Positions 1 through 11,148 of a stretch of 64,000 nt of DNA are shown piece by piece (within the stretch, counting starts at the first letter, position 1; each line of letters begins with the position of its first letter). Location of the stretch: assembly GCA_032622095.1 (NCBI GenBank), contig CP136062.1, forward strand, positions 226,502,578 through 226,566,577, in the 5' to 3' direction. The notes under the pieces were generated by a model. It had not been told where the DNA came from and ran no database searches. It saw only the letters and a program-made list of their open reading frames with translations. Both the position numbers and the translations under genes were made by a program. The DNA comes from Siphonodentalium dalli. Lineage: Eukaryota > Mollusca > Scaphopoda > Gadilida > Siphonodentaliidae.

Positions 1-246
1 ATCGCAATATGGTCAGGGTATTCTGACAAAAGTCTGACAAAAGTCAGAATTCTGTCAGATAACAAGTTTGTCAGGCTGAAAAGTCTCATTCGAGATCACT
101 GAATAAAGATTTGAATGCAAAAATGCCAACTTCCCACCCATTAAAACATTTGTTCAGGTATGTTGTTGTGGGTGCAGTACGCTGTCCAATCGGGCGTGGA
201 CATTAATGGCTTACCCGTGTACACGTCTCGGTGTGTGCACGTTGGG

Positions 247-353
247 GAGAGTTTTCCGATGAATGGCAACAAGCCATATTTCCGACTAAATCCTGAAAAA
301 TTACCCATAATTCTGCTTTGGTTAAGAGGTCGATTACTTAGGGCATTACTGTA
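247..353. mobile_element. Half copy of the palindromic TA MITE
   Basis: Matches the right arm of the palindromic MITE seen complete at 13206-13415 and 35629-35845, from the central gagag through to the terminal gcattactgta. The left arm is missing, so the large hairpin cannot form. It is assigned to the TA-flanked (pogo/Tc1-type) family by comparison with the complete copies. The open frames here on both strands read the MITE and are not genes. Confidence 0.8.
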
Positions 354-1100
354 CTTTTGATGCCAACCCAGGCCTGCAAATTTCAAAATTGTGTGTAACC
401 TATGTTTTGTTCGCCAGGTGTGTGCTTAGGTAACCATGGGTTACCAGAAGAGTTACACAAGTTATTCTAATCACTACTAGTACAACAGTTATTATTAACT
501 ACTGATAGGCAACACAATGAAGTATTAATTTTCAATGTCGCATTTTGGGACTTGATTGAGAAATAATAAGACCTAAAGATAACATTGACGTGACCTGATT
601 TGTTTTTCGCAGCATTTTCATTTTAGGTAACCTCCAGGCGACTCAAATGTGCAGGCTAGCAACCCTCCTTACAAACCCATTATGTTAGAAATACTGGTTA
701 AAATCAATCTATCTGGAATTATCAATAAATGCATGGATCACTGTAATCACTGAACAGATAAACCTTTAGAGTCGTCCCGCTGAGTTATTGGCAGGTTCCA
801 TTCGACGGCTCTGACAACCCGGTAGTAATGCTACAAAACACAAACTGTTGAAATTTATTCCGCTTCCGATTCTGGTGGGAACATATTTACCAGCCCTGCA
901 ATCTTTGCCGAACATCTTTAAATATAATGAGCGCGTTCTATTTCGTCCTGCATTTCTTAGTTTTCAGTACATGTCAACAATCTTTGTAAGCGTTCACAAG
1001 ATTTGTATAAAATGTCGATCAGTGACTGATTTAAGAAAATGAGTCAATTGAAGTATTGAATCTAGTTCATTTACTAGTAGTCATCTGTCTTATTTGGAGT
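354..1100. other. No recognisable feature
   Basis: AT-rich sequence without a convincing coding region, tandem repeat or MITE. The small open frame at 848-1042 has no recognisable motif and is probably chance. Confidence 0.5.
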
Positions 1101-1338
1101 TTAACCCTTTGAGTGCCAGGGGCCGATCTCATCGGCCCTAAACCTACAAAATAAGTCTGTTAAAGAATATAAGAATAAATTATTAAAATTGTAAAAAATA
1201 AAATAAAAAAAATTGTTAAGCCAATGCATTCTCTTATATATGCGAGGCGACCTATGGTCGACTCGCATATTTAAGAGAATGCATTGGCACAGGGTATATG
1301 GGTTGATACAAAAATCGACCTGGCACTCAAAGGGTTAA
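1101..1338. mobile_element. TTAA MITE family A (piggyBac-type)
   Basis: Begins TTAACCCTTTGAGTGCCAGG and ends with its reverse complement, including TTAA at both ends. The TTAA target and the CCCTTT-type tip are typical of piggyBac elements (family knowledge). It contains the shared palindromic cassette at about 1221-1287 (CCAATGCATTCTCTTATATA stem). It has no coding capacity, so it would have to be moved by a transposase elsewhere. It shares its right TTAA with the next element. Confidence 0.85.
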
Positions 1339-1501
1339 CCCTTTCAGTGCCAAGTCTGATTTTTGTATCAACCCATATTTCCTTGATCATTTTTCAAATT
1401 TATTGATTATAATAATGTGATACATTGATGGAAAGAGCTCTAAAAGCTCTTTTAGAAATATGGATTGATACAAAAATCGGACTTGGCACTGAAAGGGTTA
1501 A
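1335..1501. mobile_element. Short TTAA MITE family A, abutting the previous one
   Basis: Ends TTAACCCTTTCAGTGCCAAG and its complement. It lacks the gcattctc cassette; the core is a simple AT-rich inverted repeat with an internal deletion (compare the complete version at 4840-5031). The left TTAA (1335-1338) is also the right TTAA of the upstream element, so one MITE probably inserted into the TTAA of the other. Confidence 0.85.
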
Positions 1502-1872
1502 AGACATATTATGTACTTGTTCTGGTGCGTAAAACTGCTGAGTTAGTATCCAGACGCTATGTTAATTTGAGGAATGTAGCATTCTACTAACATTGCCAAA
1601 AATCTGAAGCAAATCGACCATACCACTTCATAGAAAACATCGTCTGAACTACGCTCAATTGTAAATATTTACTACTTGATTCGGGACGCATCTATCGGCG
1701 ATAACTAATGATAACAGTTTTGCCATCGAGAGTCACAGCATTTAATTAATATATAAGAATGACTGTATGTGTTGTCTATTTGGATATTATAATTCTAAAA
1801 ATTACTAAATTGAACAAGATTATTCTCAATTTCTATTTCATCACCATGCTGGGGTGTTTCACATCACTTTAA
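1498..1872 (+). repeat. Dispersed repeat, inverted copy at 20518-20883
   Basis: From ttaaagacatattatg to gtttcacatcactttaa this stretch matches the reverse complement of 20518-20883 with many substitutions. The common core includes ctgaactacgct followed by ttgtaaatatttac. Both ends here coincide with TTAA tetranucleotides that carry MITE insertions. The identity of the repeat is unknown. Confidence 0.75.
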
Positions 1873-2132
1873 CCCTTTCAGTGCCAAGTCAGATCTTTGT
1901 ATCAACCCATATACCCTGTGCCAATGCATTCTCTTATATATGCGAGTCGACCATAGGTCGCCTCGCATATATAAGAGAATGCATTGGCCTAACAATTTTT
2001 CATCATTTGTTATTATTTTTTACAATTTTTTTTTACAATTTTAATATTTTTTTCTTATATTCTTTAACAGACTTATTTTGTAGGTTTAGTGCCAGGGAAT
2101 CTTACGTTTTTCATGGGCATCAAAATTATTAA
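1869..2132. mobile_element. Truncated TTAA MITE family A
   Basis: Left end TTAACCCTTTCAGTGCCAAG is intact, with the palindromic cassette at 1921-1987. The sequence then follows the long version of the family (compare 37513-38000) as far as the atgggcatcaaaattatt segment, and stops where a fragment of the CAAG-type hAT MITE begins. The right inverted repeat is lost. Confidence 0.8.
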
Positions 2133-2255
2133 TATGAATACTTCTGCAAATTAGGGGATATAGAAACTGAACAGAAGGGGAAAAGTAACTAACAAAACTT
2201 TTAATTGGATACTTCCCAGAAGATGCGGTCTGAGCAGAATAAGTTCCCCAGAGTG
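2133..2255. mobile_element. Internal fragment of the CAAG-type hAT MITE
   Basis: Matches the interior of the family complete at 34814-35259, including the ctgcaaattaggggatatag and acttcccagaagatg segments. No ends are preserved. It truncates the family A MITE on its left. Confidence 0.65.
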
Positions 2256-2361
2256 TGATTTTACAATCCCAGTGACTACTTTTCGGAGGGTAAATATATG
2301 GCAGGACCAAGTGTATGTTTTTGGATACATGTATAATTAGTTGCATTTTCAATATATTGAG

Positions 2362-2499
2362 AGAATTTGACTAGTTTGAAAGTTTCTGAAATGCATTTTC
2401 TTATGTATGCGAGGCTCCCTATCATATATACCGGTAAGAGAATGCATTGGCACAGGGTTTTCAAAATATTTCAGGAAGCTCCAGTCATGGAAGGGTTAA
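2362..2499. mobile_element. Partial TTAA MITE family C
   Basis: The right end is intact: caggaagctccagtcatgg then aagggttaa, with TTAA at 2496-2499, the inverted form of the family C tip seen at 16131. The cassette upstream (cgaggctccctatc) is degenerate and the left end is not found. Confidence 0.65.
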
Positions 2500-2567
2500 T
2501 ACCAATATTCATAATTTGTTCTACTAGTAAACTGGTATCACTCCTGACCAGACCACTATATCAGTCA

Positions 2568-3028
2568 TTAACCCTTTCAGTGCCAGGGGCCGATCTCATC
2601 AGCCCTAATTTACGGTCTGAAAAATCGGCCCTAAAAAAAATAAAATAAATAAAATAGATTTTTTTGGGTTGAATTTTTTTTGGGTATGCTTAAGCATGCT
2701 ATAGCGAATTTAAAAACAAACTGGATAAAACCTTAGGGGCATATTATAACTCAAAACAATCACCAAGTATTCATAGTAATAATTTTGATGCCCATGAAAA
2801 ATGTAAGATTCCCTGGCACTAAACCTACAAAATAAGTCTGTTAAAGAATATAAGAAAAAATTATTAAAATTGTAAAAAATAATATAACAAATGATGAAAA
2901 ATTGTTAGGCCAATGCATTCTCTTATATATGCGAGACGACCTATGGTCGACTCGCATATATAAGAGAATGCCTTGGCACAGGGTATATGGGTTGATACAA
3001 AAATCGGACCTGGCACTGAAAGGGTTAA
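2568..3028. mobile_element. Long TTAA MITE family A
   Basis: 461 bp bounded by TTAACCCTTTCAGTGCCAGG and its complement. Compared with the 238-bp version it has an extra left part (cagccctaatttacggtctg to atgcccatgaaaaatg) before the common right part with the palindromic cassette at 2910-2976. No coding capacity. Confidence 0.85.
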
Positions 3029-3272
3029 TACCAATATTCATAATTTATTTCACAGATGCTTGGTGATCGATTGTTGTTCAAACTGTGGTCACTGCTGGCC
3101 AGACAATTATGTCAGTCGTTAAGCCTTCGCTTCGTGGTATACATAGGATACTTCAAATTTCCTGGGCCTAAAGTCCTACGAAATTCACTCAGATTAGTAC
3201 CTGTGCTAATACAATCACTATATAGACAATGAGAGTCTGGTATCACTCCTGACCAGACCACTATATCAGTCA

Positions 3273-3731
3273 TTAACCCTTTCAGTGCCAGGGGCCGATC
3301 TCATCAGCCCTAATTTACGGTCTGAAAAATCGGCCCTAAAAAAAATAAAATAAATAAAATAGATTTTTTTGGGTTGAATTTTTTTTGGGTATGCTTAAGC
3401 ATGCTATAGCGAATTTAAAAACAAACTGGATAAAACCTTAGGGGCATATTATAACTCAAAACAATCACCAAGTATTCATAGTAATAATTTTGATGCCCAT
3501 GAAAAATGTAAGATTCCCTGGCACTAAACCTACAAAATAAGTCTGTTAAAGAATATAAGAAAAAATTATTAAAATTGTAAAAAATAATAACAAATGATGA
3601 AAAATTGTTAGGCCAAAGCATTTTCTTATATATGCGAGACGACCTATGGTCGACTCGCATATATAAGAGAATGCCTTGGCACAGGGTATATGGGTTGATA
3701 CAAAAATCGGACCTGGCACTGAAAGGGTTAA
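3273..3731. mobile_element. Long TTAA MITE family A, duplicated copy
   Basis: Copy of 2568-3028 carried by the tandem duplication, TTAA to TTAA. The left cassette arm is mutated (ccaaagcattttctta). Confidence 0.85.
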
Positions 3732-3941
3732 TACCAATATTCATAATTTATTTCACAGATGCTTGGTGATCGATTGTTGTTCAAACTGTGGTCACTGCTG
3801 GCCAGACAATTATGTCAGTCGTTAAGCCTTCGCTTCGTGGTATACATAGGATACTTCAAATTTCCTGGGCCTAAAGTCCTGCGAAATTCACTCAGATTAG
3901 TACCTGTGCTAATACAATCACTATATAGACAATGAGAGTCT

Positions 3942-4839
3942 GTCCCCCCCCCCCCCCCACGCACATTACTTACCCACTGAGGCCTGCTGGGTTAGGAAAC
4001 ATCAATTTATTAGTCTGCATGGTTTATGAACCCCTCCGAAAACATATCACTCAATATTGTAAAAAAAATGTTACTTTTTAGATGATTGGTTTATGTTCAC
4101 GCTAATGAATAAACTGGAATAAACAGGAATTGTGAGAAAACGATGTAAAATAAGTAAAATTTACGAATTATTTATCTAAAATAAACATGAATAAACAAGA
4201 ATGTTGTGACTTTGCAATTAATTAGAAAAGACTAACCTTTAAATAATCTGAAATATTTTATGTTTCAGTCCAGTATGAGACTAGAATAACCATGAATAAA
4301 CAGGAATTTTTGACTTTTGACTATATTATATTGTGCAACAAAGTTAAAATATGAAGTATGTGGTAACCGTGGTGAAGAAAATATTTCCATTATTTATAGA
4401 GTTTTATGGGAAGAAATATACCTCAAGTTATTTCTATAAATTCAGTATAACTTTATAAATCATATTAAAACCTTTTGGGAAATTCATGGACAATTCTGCT
4501 ATTTTTCAATTGTTGTGAACTTGTGGCAGTGAAGCATAATTTTGTTTTTCCACTAAAAATGATTGTATTTAAAAATCTTGTGAATTTCATGGACAATTTT
4601 GTTATCTGTCATTTTTTGTAGTGGTGATGTAGTATTCCCTGCTGCATCTACTTTTTTTCAAACCAAATGTTCGTAAACCAGACTATTTTATTGTCCTGGC
4701 CTTATATGGATTCCACAGTTTTATAACCAAGGGTCACAAATAAGTCTGGCCTCCTGTCTTGTCCTACTGGCAATCGATGTAATAAATAGCCTCTCAAGCA
4801 GAGTGACAATTATTTCAACAACTGTGTCCCACTGTGTCA
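3942..4839. other. Non-coding stretch with poly-C and a dispersed repeat
   Basis: Contains the poly-C run at about 3943-3959 and a dispersed repeat at about 4105-4315 that recurs in direct orientation at 20092-20290 (shared core aataaacaggaattgtgag). Nothing else recognisable. Confidence 0.6.
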
Positions 4840-5031
4840 TTAACCCTTTCAGTGCCAAGTCTGATTTTTGTATCAACCCATATTTCCTTGATCATTTTTT
4901 CAAATTTATTGATTATACTAATGTGATACATTGATGGAAAGAGCGAGCATTATTATAATCAATAAATTTGAAAAATGATCCAAGGAAATATGGGTTGATA
5001 CAAAAATCGGACTTGGCACTGAAAGGGTTAA
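4840..5031. mobile_element. Palindromic short TTAA MITE family A
   Basis: TTAACCCTTTCAGTGCCAAG at the left and its complement at the right. Nearly the whole 192 bp folds back on itself, pairing aatttattgattata with tataatcaataaattt. It represents the ancestral form of the element at 1335-1501. Confidence 0.9.
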
Positions 5032-5434
5032 AGGGTGACTCTACCTAAATCCAGCCATTTGTGGGGGGGGGGGGGTGTGTACTCTCTGCACTGATGTTCG
5101 AGAATTTGTGGGGACATCTCCTAATCTCCTTCTATACTCAACACAAAATATGCAACAAATGAACACATTTTCTAACACACACCTAACTTAATGTTGATTT
5201 CTTGAAGCAGTATGGAACTCAATTTTATTGCCATTCGAGCCTTTTACTAGTTCAGATCATGTACTTTTTATGGCAGTTATTCATTTCCACTCAATTTGTA
5301 TATTTGCTGAGAATGCTCTGCCCAAAAATTTCCCTTCTTAAATTATGATTAAAGTCATCTTTTTGACATTTTTATTGTTATATATATTGATGTGGTCTTC
5401 AGATAGTATAGATTCCTTCATGTGGTGTACTAAC

Positions 5435-5823
5435 TTAACCATTTACCCAACAAACCGGCCAAAACCGGCCAAATAAAGCTTCAACAGCCTAAAATATCTT
5501 CGGTCTGTCTCAATAGAACCATACAAATATGGATATCATTGGAACCGGCTCCTTGACCACATTGTGATAGTTACAGTTATGCCCTGTGCCAATGCATTCT
5601 CTTATATATGCGAGTCGACCATAGGTCGCCTCGCATATATAAGAGAATACATTGGCCTAAAAAAAATATTTTTTTAACACTTTTTACCATTTTTTCTTAC
5701 ATTCTTTAATTTTTAATGTGTTAAGCCAATGCATTCTCTTATATATGCGAGGCGACCTATGGTCGACTCGCATATATAAGAGAATGCATTGGCACAGGGC
5801 CCTTCTGTTGGGTAAAGGGTTAA
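5435..5823. mobile_element. TTAA MITE family B
   Basis: Bounded by TTAACCATTTACCCAACA and tgttgggtaaagggTTAA. The tips differ from family A after TTAACC. It carries two palindromic cassettes, 5589-5655 and 5726-5792, nearly identical to those of family A. Other copies are at 23921-24383 and 48977-49368. Confidence 0.85.
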
Positions 5824-5895
5824 CAGGTAAGTAGTTTTATGTGTAGGTACATCTCAACTTTCCACCTCCTGACACAGCTCAGGCGTGGAAACCCC

Positions 5896-6175
5896 TTAAG
5901 TCTTTCAGTGCCAGGCTTATTTTGTAGGTTTAGTGTCAGGGAATCTTACATATTTCATGGGCATCAAAATTATTACTATGAATACTTGGTGATAGTTTTG
6001 AGTTATAACATGCCCCTAAGGACTTATCCAGTTTGTTTTTAAATTCGCTATAGCATGCTTAAGCATACCAAAAAAAATTCAACCCGAAAACCAAAAAAAA
6101 GAAGAAAAAAATTGTTATAGGGCCGATCTCATCGGCCCTGGCACTCTACAGACCGTAAATTAGGGCCGATGAACT
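5896..6175. mobile_element. Deleted TTAA MITE family A
   Basis: Left tip TTAAGTCTTTCAGTGCCAGG is slightly mutated. The interior matches the long version (atgggcatcaaaattatt, gctatagcatgcttaagcat), but the hairpin cassette is missing and the right tip is lost near 6175. Confidence 0.7.
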
Positions 6176-6707
6176 AAAAGCATGAAAGTGACACAATGTT
6201 AAATTTAAAATACAAACGGCTGATTACTACTCAACTGGCAGTTTGCTGAAAACAACAATAAAGCTTTTGATTGACAAGTTAATGAATGCCAGCAAACACA
6301 GTAGAACTAATAACATGACGAAATAATAACACGCTACAAAATAGTCACGCAAATATTAATTTGTCGTGCCAGGAAAATCCCAACATTTAAATGCTTGATA
6401 AGTTTTCGGAGGGGAAACCTAATAAACCTTGCGGTGTACGTGGATAGAGAGACCCATAGAGGGTAAAGTTACAACCACCACAGATCTTTATACCAAACGC
6501 TAAACAGGTGCAAATTCAACACTATTACTCAAGTTCCAAAATTTACATGCAAAGGTGGGAAAGATGACTATGTACCCGTGGATTATTAACAGGTTGAGGT
6601 TCCAAAGTAGTGAAGGTAGGAGATCTCAGATGGGTGTGTTATAAACCCGGAACTGCCCATTTGTGTAACAAGCCGATTAATTGATGGGACTGTTGCAGAG
6701 ACCCATC
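6176..6707. other. No recognisable feature
   Basis: Unique-looking sequence. No open frame, repeat or element was recognised. Confidence 0.5.
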
Positions 6708-6845
6708 TACAGTAATGCCCTAATTAATCGACTCCTTAACCACAGCAGAATTATGGGTAACTTTTCAGGATTTAGTCGGAAATATGGCTTGTTGCCATTC
6801 ATCGGAAGCTCTCGGGGAGAGTCGATTAATTAGGGCATTACTGTA
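6708..6845. mobile_element. Deleted palindromic TA MITE
   Basis: Left end tacagtaatgccctaattaa and right end ttagggcattactgta with TA at both borders. The left arm is mostly intact through to the central atcggaagctctc; most of the right arm is deleted. The 21-bp satellite starts 40 bp downstream. Confidence 0.8.
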
Positions 6846-6884
6846 GATGGTGACTTGGGAGAAGATTAAATTTCTCACTTATTT

Positions 6885-7127
6885 TCTTCTCCCTAATAAC
6901 AGTCCACTTCTCCCTCATAACAGTCCACTTCTCCCTAATAACAGTCCACTTCTCCCTCACAACAGTCCACTTCTCCCTAATAACAGTCCACTTCTCCCTA
7001 ATAACAGTCCACTTCTCCCTCATAGCAGTCCACTTCTCCCTAATAACAGTCCACTTTTCCCTCATAACAGTCCACTTCTCCCTAATAACAGTCCACTTCT
7101 CCCTCATAACAGTCCACTTCTCCCTAT
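6885..7127. repeat. 21-bp tandem array, about 11 copies
   Basis: Units of the form cttctccctaataacagtcc plus one base, alternating taataa and tcataa variants. The same satellite forms the larger array at 8247-9270. The period is a multiple of three and lacks stops, so frames stay open on both strands; these are not genes. Confidence 0.95.
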
Positions 7128-8114
7128 TGTTATCCTTCATCCCATTTGCCTCTCTTCTGATTGGCTGAGAGTGCGTCACATGGCGGGCGATAAATCACCA
7201 TATTACCCTCGAGGGTAACATTGTCTCAGTTATTGACCGCTCAGCTGTTACCAGCAAACATATAACTACGAAGAACTCACCACGCAGAGATTCTCTGACA
7301 GCTCTCTGATAATTTCGTAAAACACTGTTTTTATAAACCCCACTGTTTCATAACAACCGCGAACTGTGGTGTTTGCTAATTTGCATAATTGTGTGTTTTT
7401 TTATTTGCTATTAAAGCACGTTATGTATAAATGGTGTTATCACAGACACATATCTGTTATAAGGTGTAATATTCCTATTGGACCTTTTTATATCAATAAT
7501 AAAGACCGTGGGACAAATAGATAAACCTTATTATGCAGTTGGTATTTGCTGCAGACAATTGCACATACGATGTACATACGTTACAACTACGTTTATGTGC
7601 TTGATCAAATAGCCACTCTTTGCTGTTTATCAATTGACTATTTCTTTTCTTCAATACATTCCTCAGACTTCAGAGAATACCCGTATGTTGCGTAACAATC
7701 TGTGACATATGTCAAATTCTTTTTGCACCACTACAACGTGTTAGTTTCACATTTTAGCAATCTGGAAATGAACACGTCTGTCGGCGTCTTCACGGCCATT
7801 CAAATTTGAAATGAAACCGAACATTTCGCTGCATGGCTACTCAACTTCAAAATTGCTTTGCTCCTCTTTCCTCTTTCCGTGAACCGATTTCCACCATGCA
7901 ACCAGCAAACTGACCAGAGAATAGATGCGCGAATGACGGGTCTGTTAATTGATCCAGATTATGAATGTTTAATTTTCTAAATAGCGATGATTCCAACATA
8001 AAATTAACTTTTCGAACTGGATTAAAGAATATATGCGCGCATTTATGACTGCTATTAAGGAGGTTCGTGTGTACTCCTTTGTCAGATAACAAAACAGTTA
8101 TCACCCTTGTTTTC
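7128..8114. other. Spacer between two 21-bp satellite arrays
   Basis: No convincing gene. At 7183-7222 there is a motif gcgggcgataaatc and a short palindrome accctcgagggt. A similar gcgggcga motif borders the second array (8202 and about 8233), so arrays and spacer may form one composite repeat. Confidence 0.4.
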
Positions 8115-8225
8115 GTGAGACACGGGGATTTGTCGCCGCTCTCGACCTGGAATGTCACCCTCGGGCCTGGCGGCCCTCGGGTGACATTCCAGGTCTCGAG
8201 CGGGCGACAAATCCCCGTGTCTCAC
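8115..8225. repeat. GC-rich inverted repeat, about 53-bp arms
   Basis: gtgagacacggggatttgtc pairs with gacaaatccccgtgtctcac, continuing inward through the cctggaatgtcaccc segment, with a loop of only a few bases near 8167-8170. It is much more GC-rich than its surroundings. The arms differ at a few bases. It sits directly upstream of the 1-kb satellite array. No function can be assigned. Confidence 0.85.
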
Positions 8226-8246
8226 TCAATCGCGGGCGATAACTGT

Positions 8247-9270
8247 ATAATAACAGTCCACTTCTCCCTCATAACAGTCCACTTCTCCCTAATAACAGTC
8301 CACTTCTCCCTAATAACAGTCCACTTCTCCCTCATAACAGTCCACTTCTCCCTCATAACAGTCCACTTCTCCCTAATAACAGTCCACTTCTCCCTAATAA
8401 CAGTCCACTTCTCCCTCATAACAGTCCACTTCTCCCTCATAACATTCCACTTCTCCCTAATAACAGTCCACGTCTCCCTAATAACAGTCCATGTCTCCCT
8501 AATAACAGTCCACGTCTCCCTAATAACAGTCCATGTCTCCCTAATAACAGTCCATGTCTCCCTAATAACAGTCAACATCTCCCTAATAACAGTCCATGTC
8601 TCCCTAATAACAGTCCACTTCTCCCTCATAACATTCCACTTCTCCCTAATAATAGTCCACTTCTCCCTCATAACAATCCATTTCTCCCTAATAACAGTCC
8701 ACTTCTCCCTCATAACAGTCCACTTCTCCCTCATAACAGTCCACTTCTCCCTAATAACAGTCCACTTCTCCCTCATAACAGTCCACTTCTCCCTCATAAC
8801 ATTCCACTTCTCCCTAATAACAGTCCACGTCTCCCTAATAACAGTCCATGTCTCCCTAATAACAGTCCACGTCTCCCTAATAACAGTCCATGTCTCCCTA
8901 ATAACAGTCCATGTCTCCCTAATAACAGTCCATGTCTCCCTAATAACAGTCCATGTCTCCCTAATAACAGTCCACTTCTCCCTCATAACATTCCACTTCT
9001 CCCTAATAATAGTCCACTTCTCCCTCATAACAATCCATTTCTCCCTAATAACAGTCCACGTCTCCCTAATAACAGTCCAAGTCTCCCTCATAACAGTCCA
9101 CGTCTCCCTAATAACAGTCCACGTCTCCCTCATAACAGTCCACTTCTCCCTCATAACAGTCCACCTAATAACATTCCACTTCTCCCTCATAACAGTCCAC
9201 CTAATAACATTCCACATCTCCCTAATAACAGTCCACGTCTCCCTAATAACAGTCCACTTCTCCCTCATAA
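8247..9270. repeat. 21-bp tandem array, about 49 copies, with higher-order structure
   Basis: Same 21-bp unit as 6885-7127 with variants (cttctcc, cgtctcc, tgtctcc; cagtcc, cattcc). A marker variant cataacattccac recurs at about 8444 and 8801, and another at about 8633 and 8990, each pair 357 bp apart. A 17-unit block has therefore been duplicated. The 412-aa and 358-aa frames over the array are by-products. Confidence 0.95.
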
Positions 9271-10156
9271 CCAAACAGGCAGAAGTTACTTCTCCCAATT
9301 TATAATCTCTAGAGTCCAGGCTTGTTTACTTTCCCGATTTAGGCGGGAGTTTCCAGAAATCCAGCCCCATCTCCCGTACTCCTGATCGGGAAACAGATTC
9401 TCTCGAATTTCGTAAAATTGAAAGACAGATATATCCTCAACACATCCACAGCTAACTCATATACAACAACACCTACTAAACGCGACAGAAATGCCAAGAA
9501 AACAAGCTGCGTAATTAGGTAATTAGCGTATCATTCAATTAAAATCAGAGTGGACACAAAGAAACTAGTGATTTGCGATTTTTTAAATAATGTTCGATTT
9601 TCGATTTCGATTTTTCATGGTGAAAATCTCGATTTCGATTTCGATTTTCGATTTTCAACTAATAAATGTCATATGACATGTACATTGCTTGACTGCATGA
9701 ATGACATCACTCCAATATGAAGGAAATAGTGAATGCCTGAATGGATATGAAAAAGAAATCCTAAATGCATTTAGCATATTTTATTTTCTGAAAACTCGAA
9801 AACACATAACTATAATTAGTAAAAATAACAAAAAAGAATAAATGAACAGACTTCTCGTCAGGGAGAAGGAAAAACAAAATAAATATAAATAAACATTCTG
9901 ATATCTTGTCAAAGGAATTTCTATGACTAGGTCCATAAGGTAGGTATTAGGTATAGGAATTTAGGAAGCACCATCATTATTCAATATTCACGAATGGACT
10001 ATGGCTTGACCAGGCTGACTAGCCTGATTTTACTAACTGAATGAAACTTTACTTCATACACAGTATAACATACATGATGTGCATACATGTATCAGTCACA
10101 GTTAATAACAAACAAACAAAAGTTGCCAAACTAACAATCTGAACTTTTGTCAGTTA

Positions 10157-11059
10157 TTATTCACCATCTCTTAAATTATGGTTAAGAGAAATGAGGTATT
10201 CTGCATGGAGTGGTTTGAGTCTACAACGGCGATCACTCAAAATGTACCCTCCTTTGCTGAATATTCTCTCACTTTGGACAGAAGTAGCTGAAATGAACAG
10301 AACAGATTTTGCCAATTTAGCCAGGTTTGGGTACATGTTTTTGTGTTCTCGCCACCACTGAAATGGACAGTCTGTCGGTTGAATTGGATTTTCATTTAGG
10401 TAAATTTCTGTTTCATGTCTAACAACTTCATCTTTATTTTCAACTCTCTTGGTTGTCGTCTCCTGGACTTTCTTTTTGAAAGAAGCCCAAAAGTCATGTT
10501 TACGAATACTTTCTTTAGTTCCAGAACTTTCTTTACTTCCAATGTCAGTGTCACATGAAGTAATTTTATTAGGTTCAATTTTTTCAGTCTCATCATCAAC
10601 TGTTGTGGTTTCTATTGTCTCATTCGAAGATGAAAGTCCATCTCCTCTTTCTTCATATGACAAAACATCATCCAATAGCATCATTTTGGAACTGGTCTTC
10701 AATTCGTCAGAAAAAGCATGTAATTTAAACCTTGGGTCCAGAATTGTGGCCAGAGAAAAGAGTTTGTTTGTTTCATAATTCACCCATCTTGATTTTATAC
10801 ACTGTATGGCTGTTTCAGCAAAATCGCCCACTTCAGAATTTCGGAGATTTTCTATCAAGGTGTTTAAAACAGGAATTATCATTGAAATTGTTGGATATGT
10901 TGACGATGAGAGCATTGTCGTGGCGTTATCAATGGGACGAAGCAATTCAACATATTCCGCAGCAGTTTTCCATTCAAAAGAATTCAAGTTATGAACTGCT
11001 GGTAGTGATGCAATTACAGCTGACAATGGCTCCTTTTCCGCAACTAATCGTTCCATCAT
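10157..11059 (-). pseudogene. hAT transposase, C-terminal half
   Basis: Open frame of 300 codons continuing the transposase of the upstream frame in another reading frame. It shows LDPRFK (residues about 108-113) and a C-terminal hAT dimerisation domain (about 228-297) with CPFQWW, SATSVQSERIFSKGG and LKPLHAEYLISLNHNL. The frame can be read upstream of its first ATG: codons for GRPEHKLKNECETRWNSTFF precede it, so the ATG is not a real start. ZBED-like host proteins share this architecture, but the transposon ends make this a transposase. Confidence 0.9.
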
Positions 11060-11148
11060 GAAAAAGGTAGAGTTCCATCTCGTTTCACACTCATTTTTGA
11101 GTTTATGTTCAGGACGTCCCGATTTGACCTTGAATTGACTCCTTCAAT

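Larger units (their letters stand above)
2532..3941 (+). repeat. Tandem duplication of a 705-bp unit
   Basis: Two direct copies (2532-3236 and 3237-3941) starting ctggtatcactcctgacc, each carrying one long family A MITE plus about 210 bp of flank. The copies differ by only a few substitutions and a 2-bp indel in the MITE, so the duplication is fairly recent. The two MITEs therefore reflect one insertion followed by segmental duplication. The second unit runs into a poly-C tract at about 3943-3959. Confidence 0.85.

Noticed and set aside
1221-1287. Hairpins as rho-independent terminators or tRNA-like genes
   Set aside because: They lie inside TTAA-bounded MITEs repeated across the window in a eukaryotic context; no tRNA arm sequences or box A/B motifs were seen.
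8067-9305. Open frames of 412 (plus) and 358 (minus) codons at the 21-bp array
   Set aside because: Same reason: 21-bp period without stops. The products are simple 7-residue repeats on both strands.
10396-11061. Plus-strand frames over the hAT transposase
   Set aside because: Antisense shadows of the transposase; the minus frame carries the conserved motifs.
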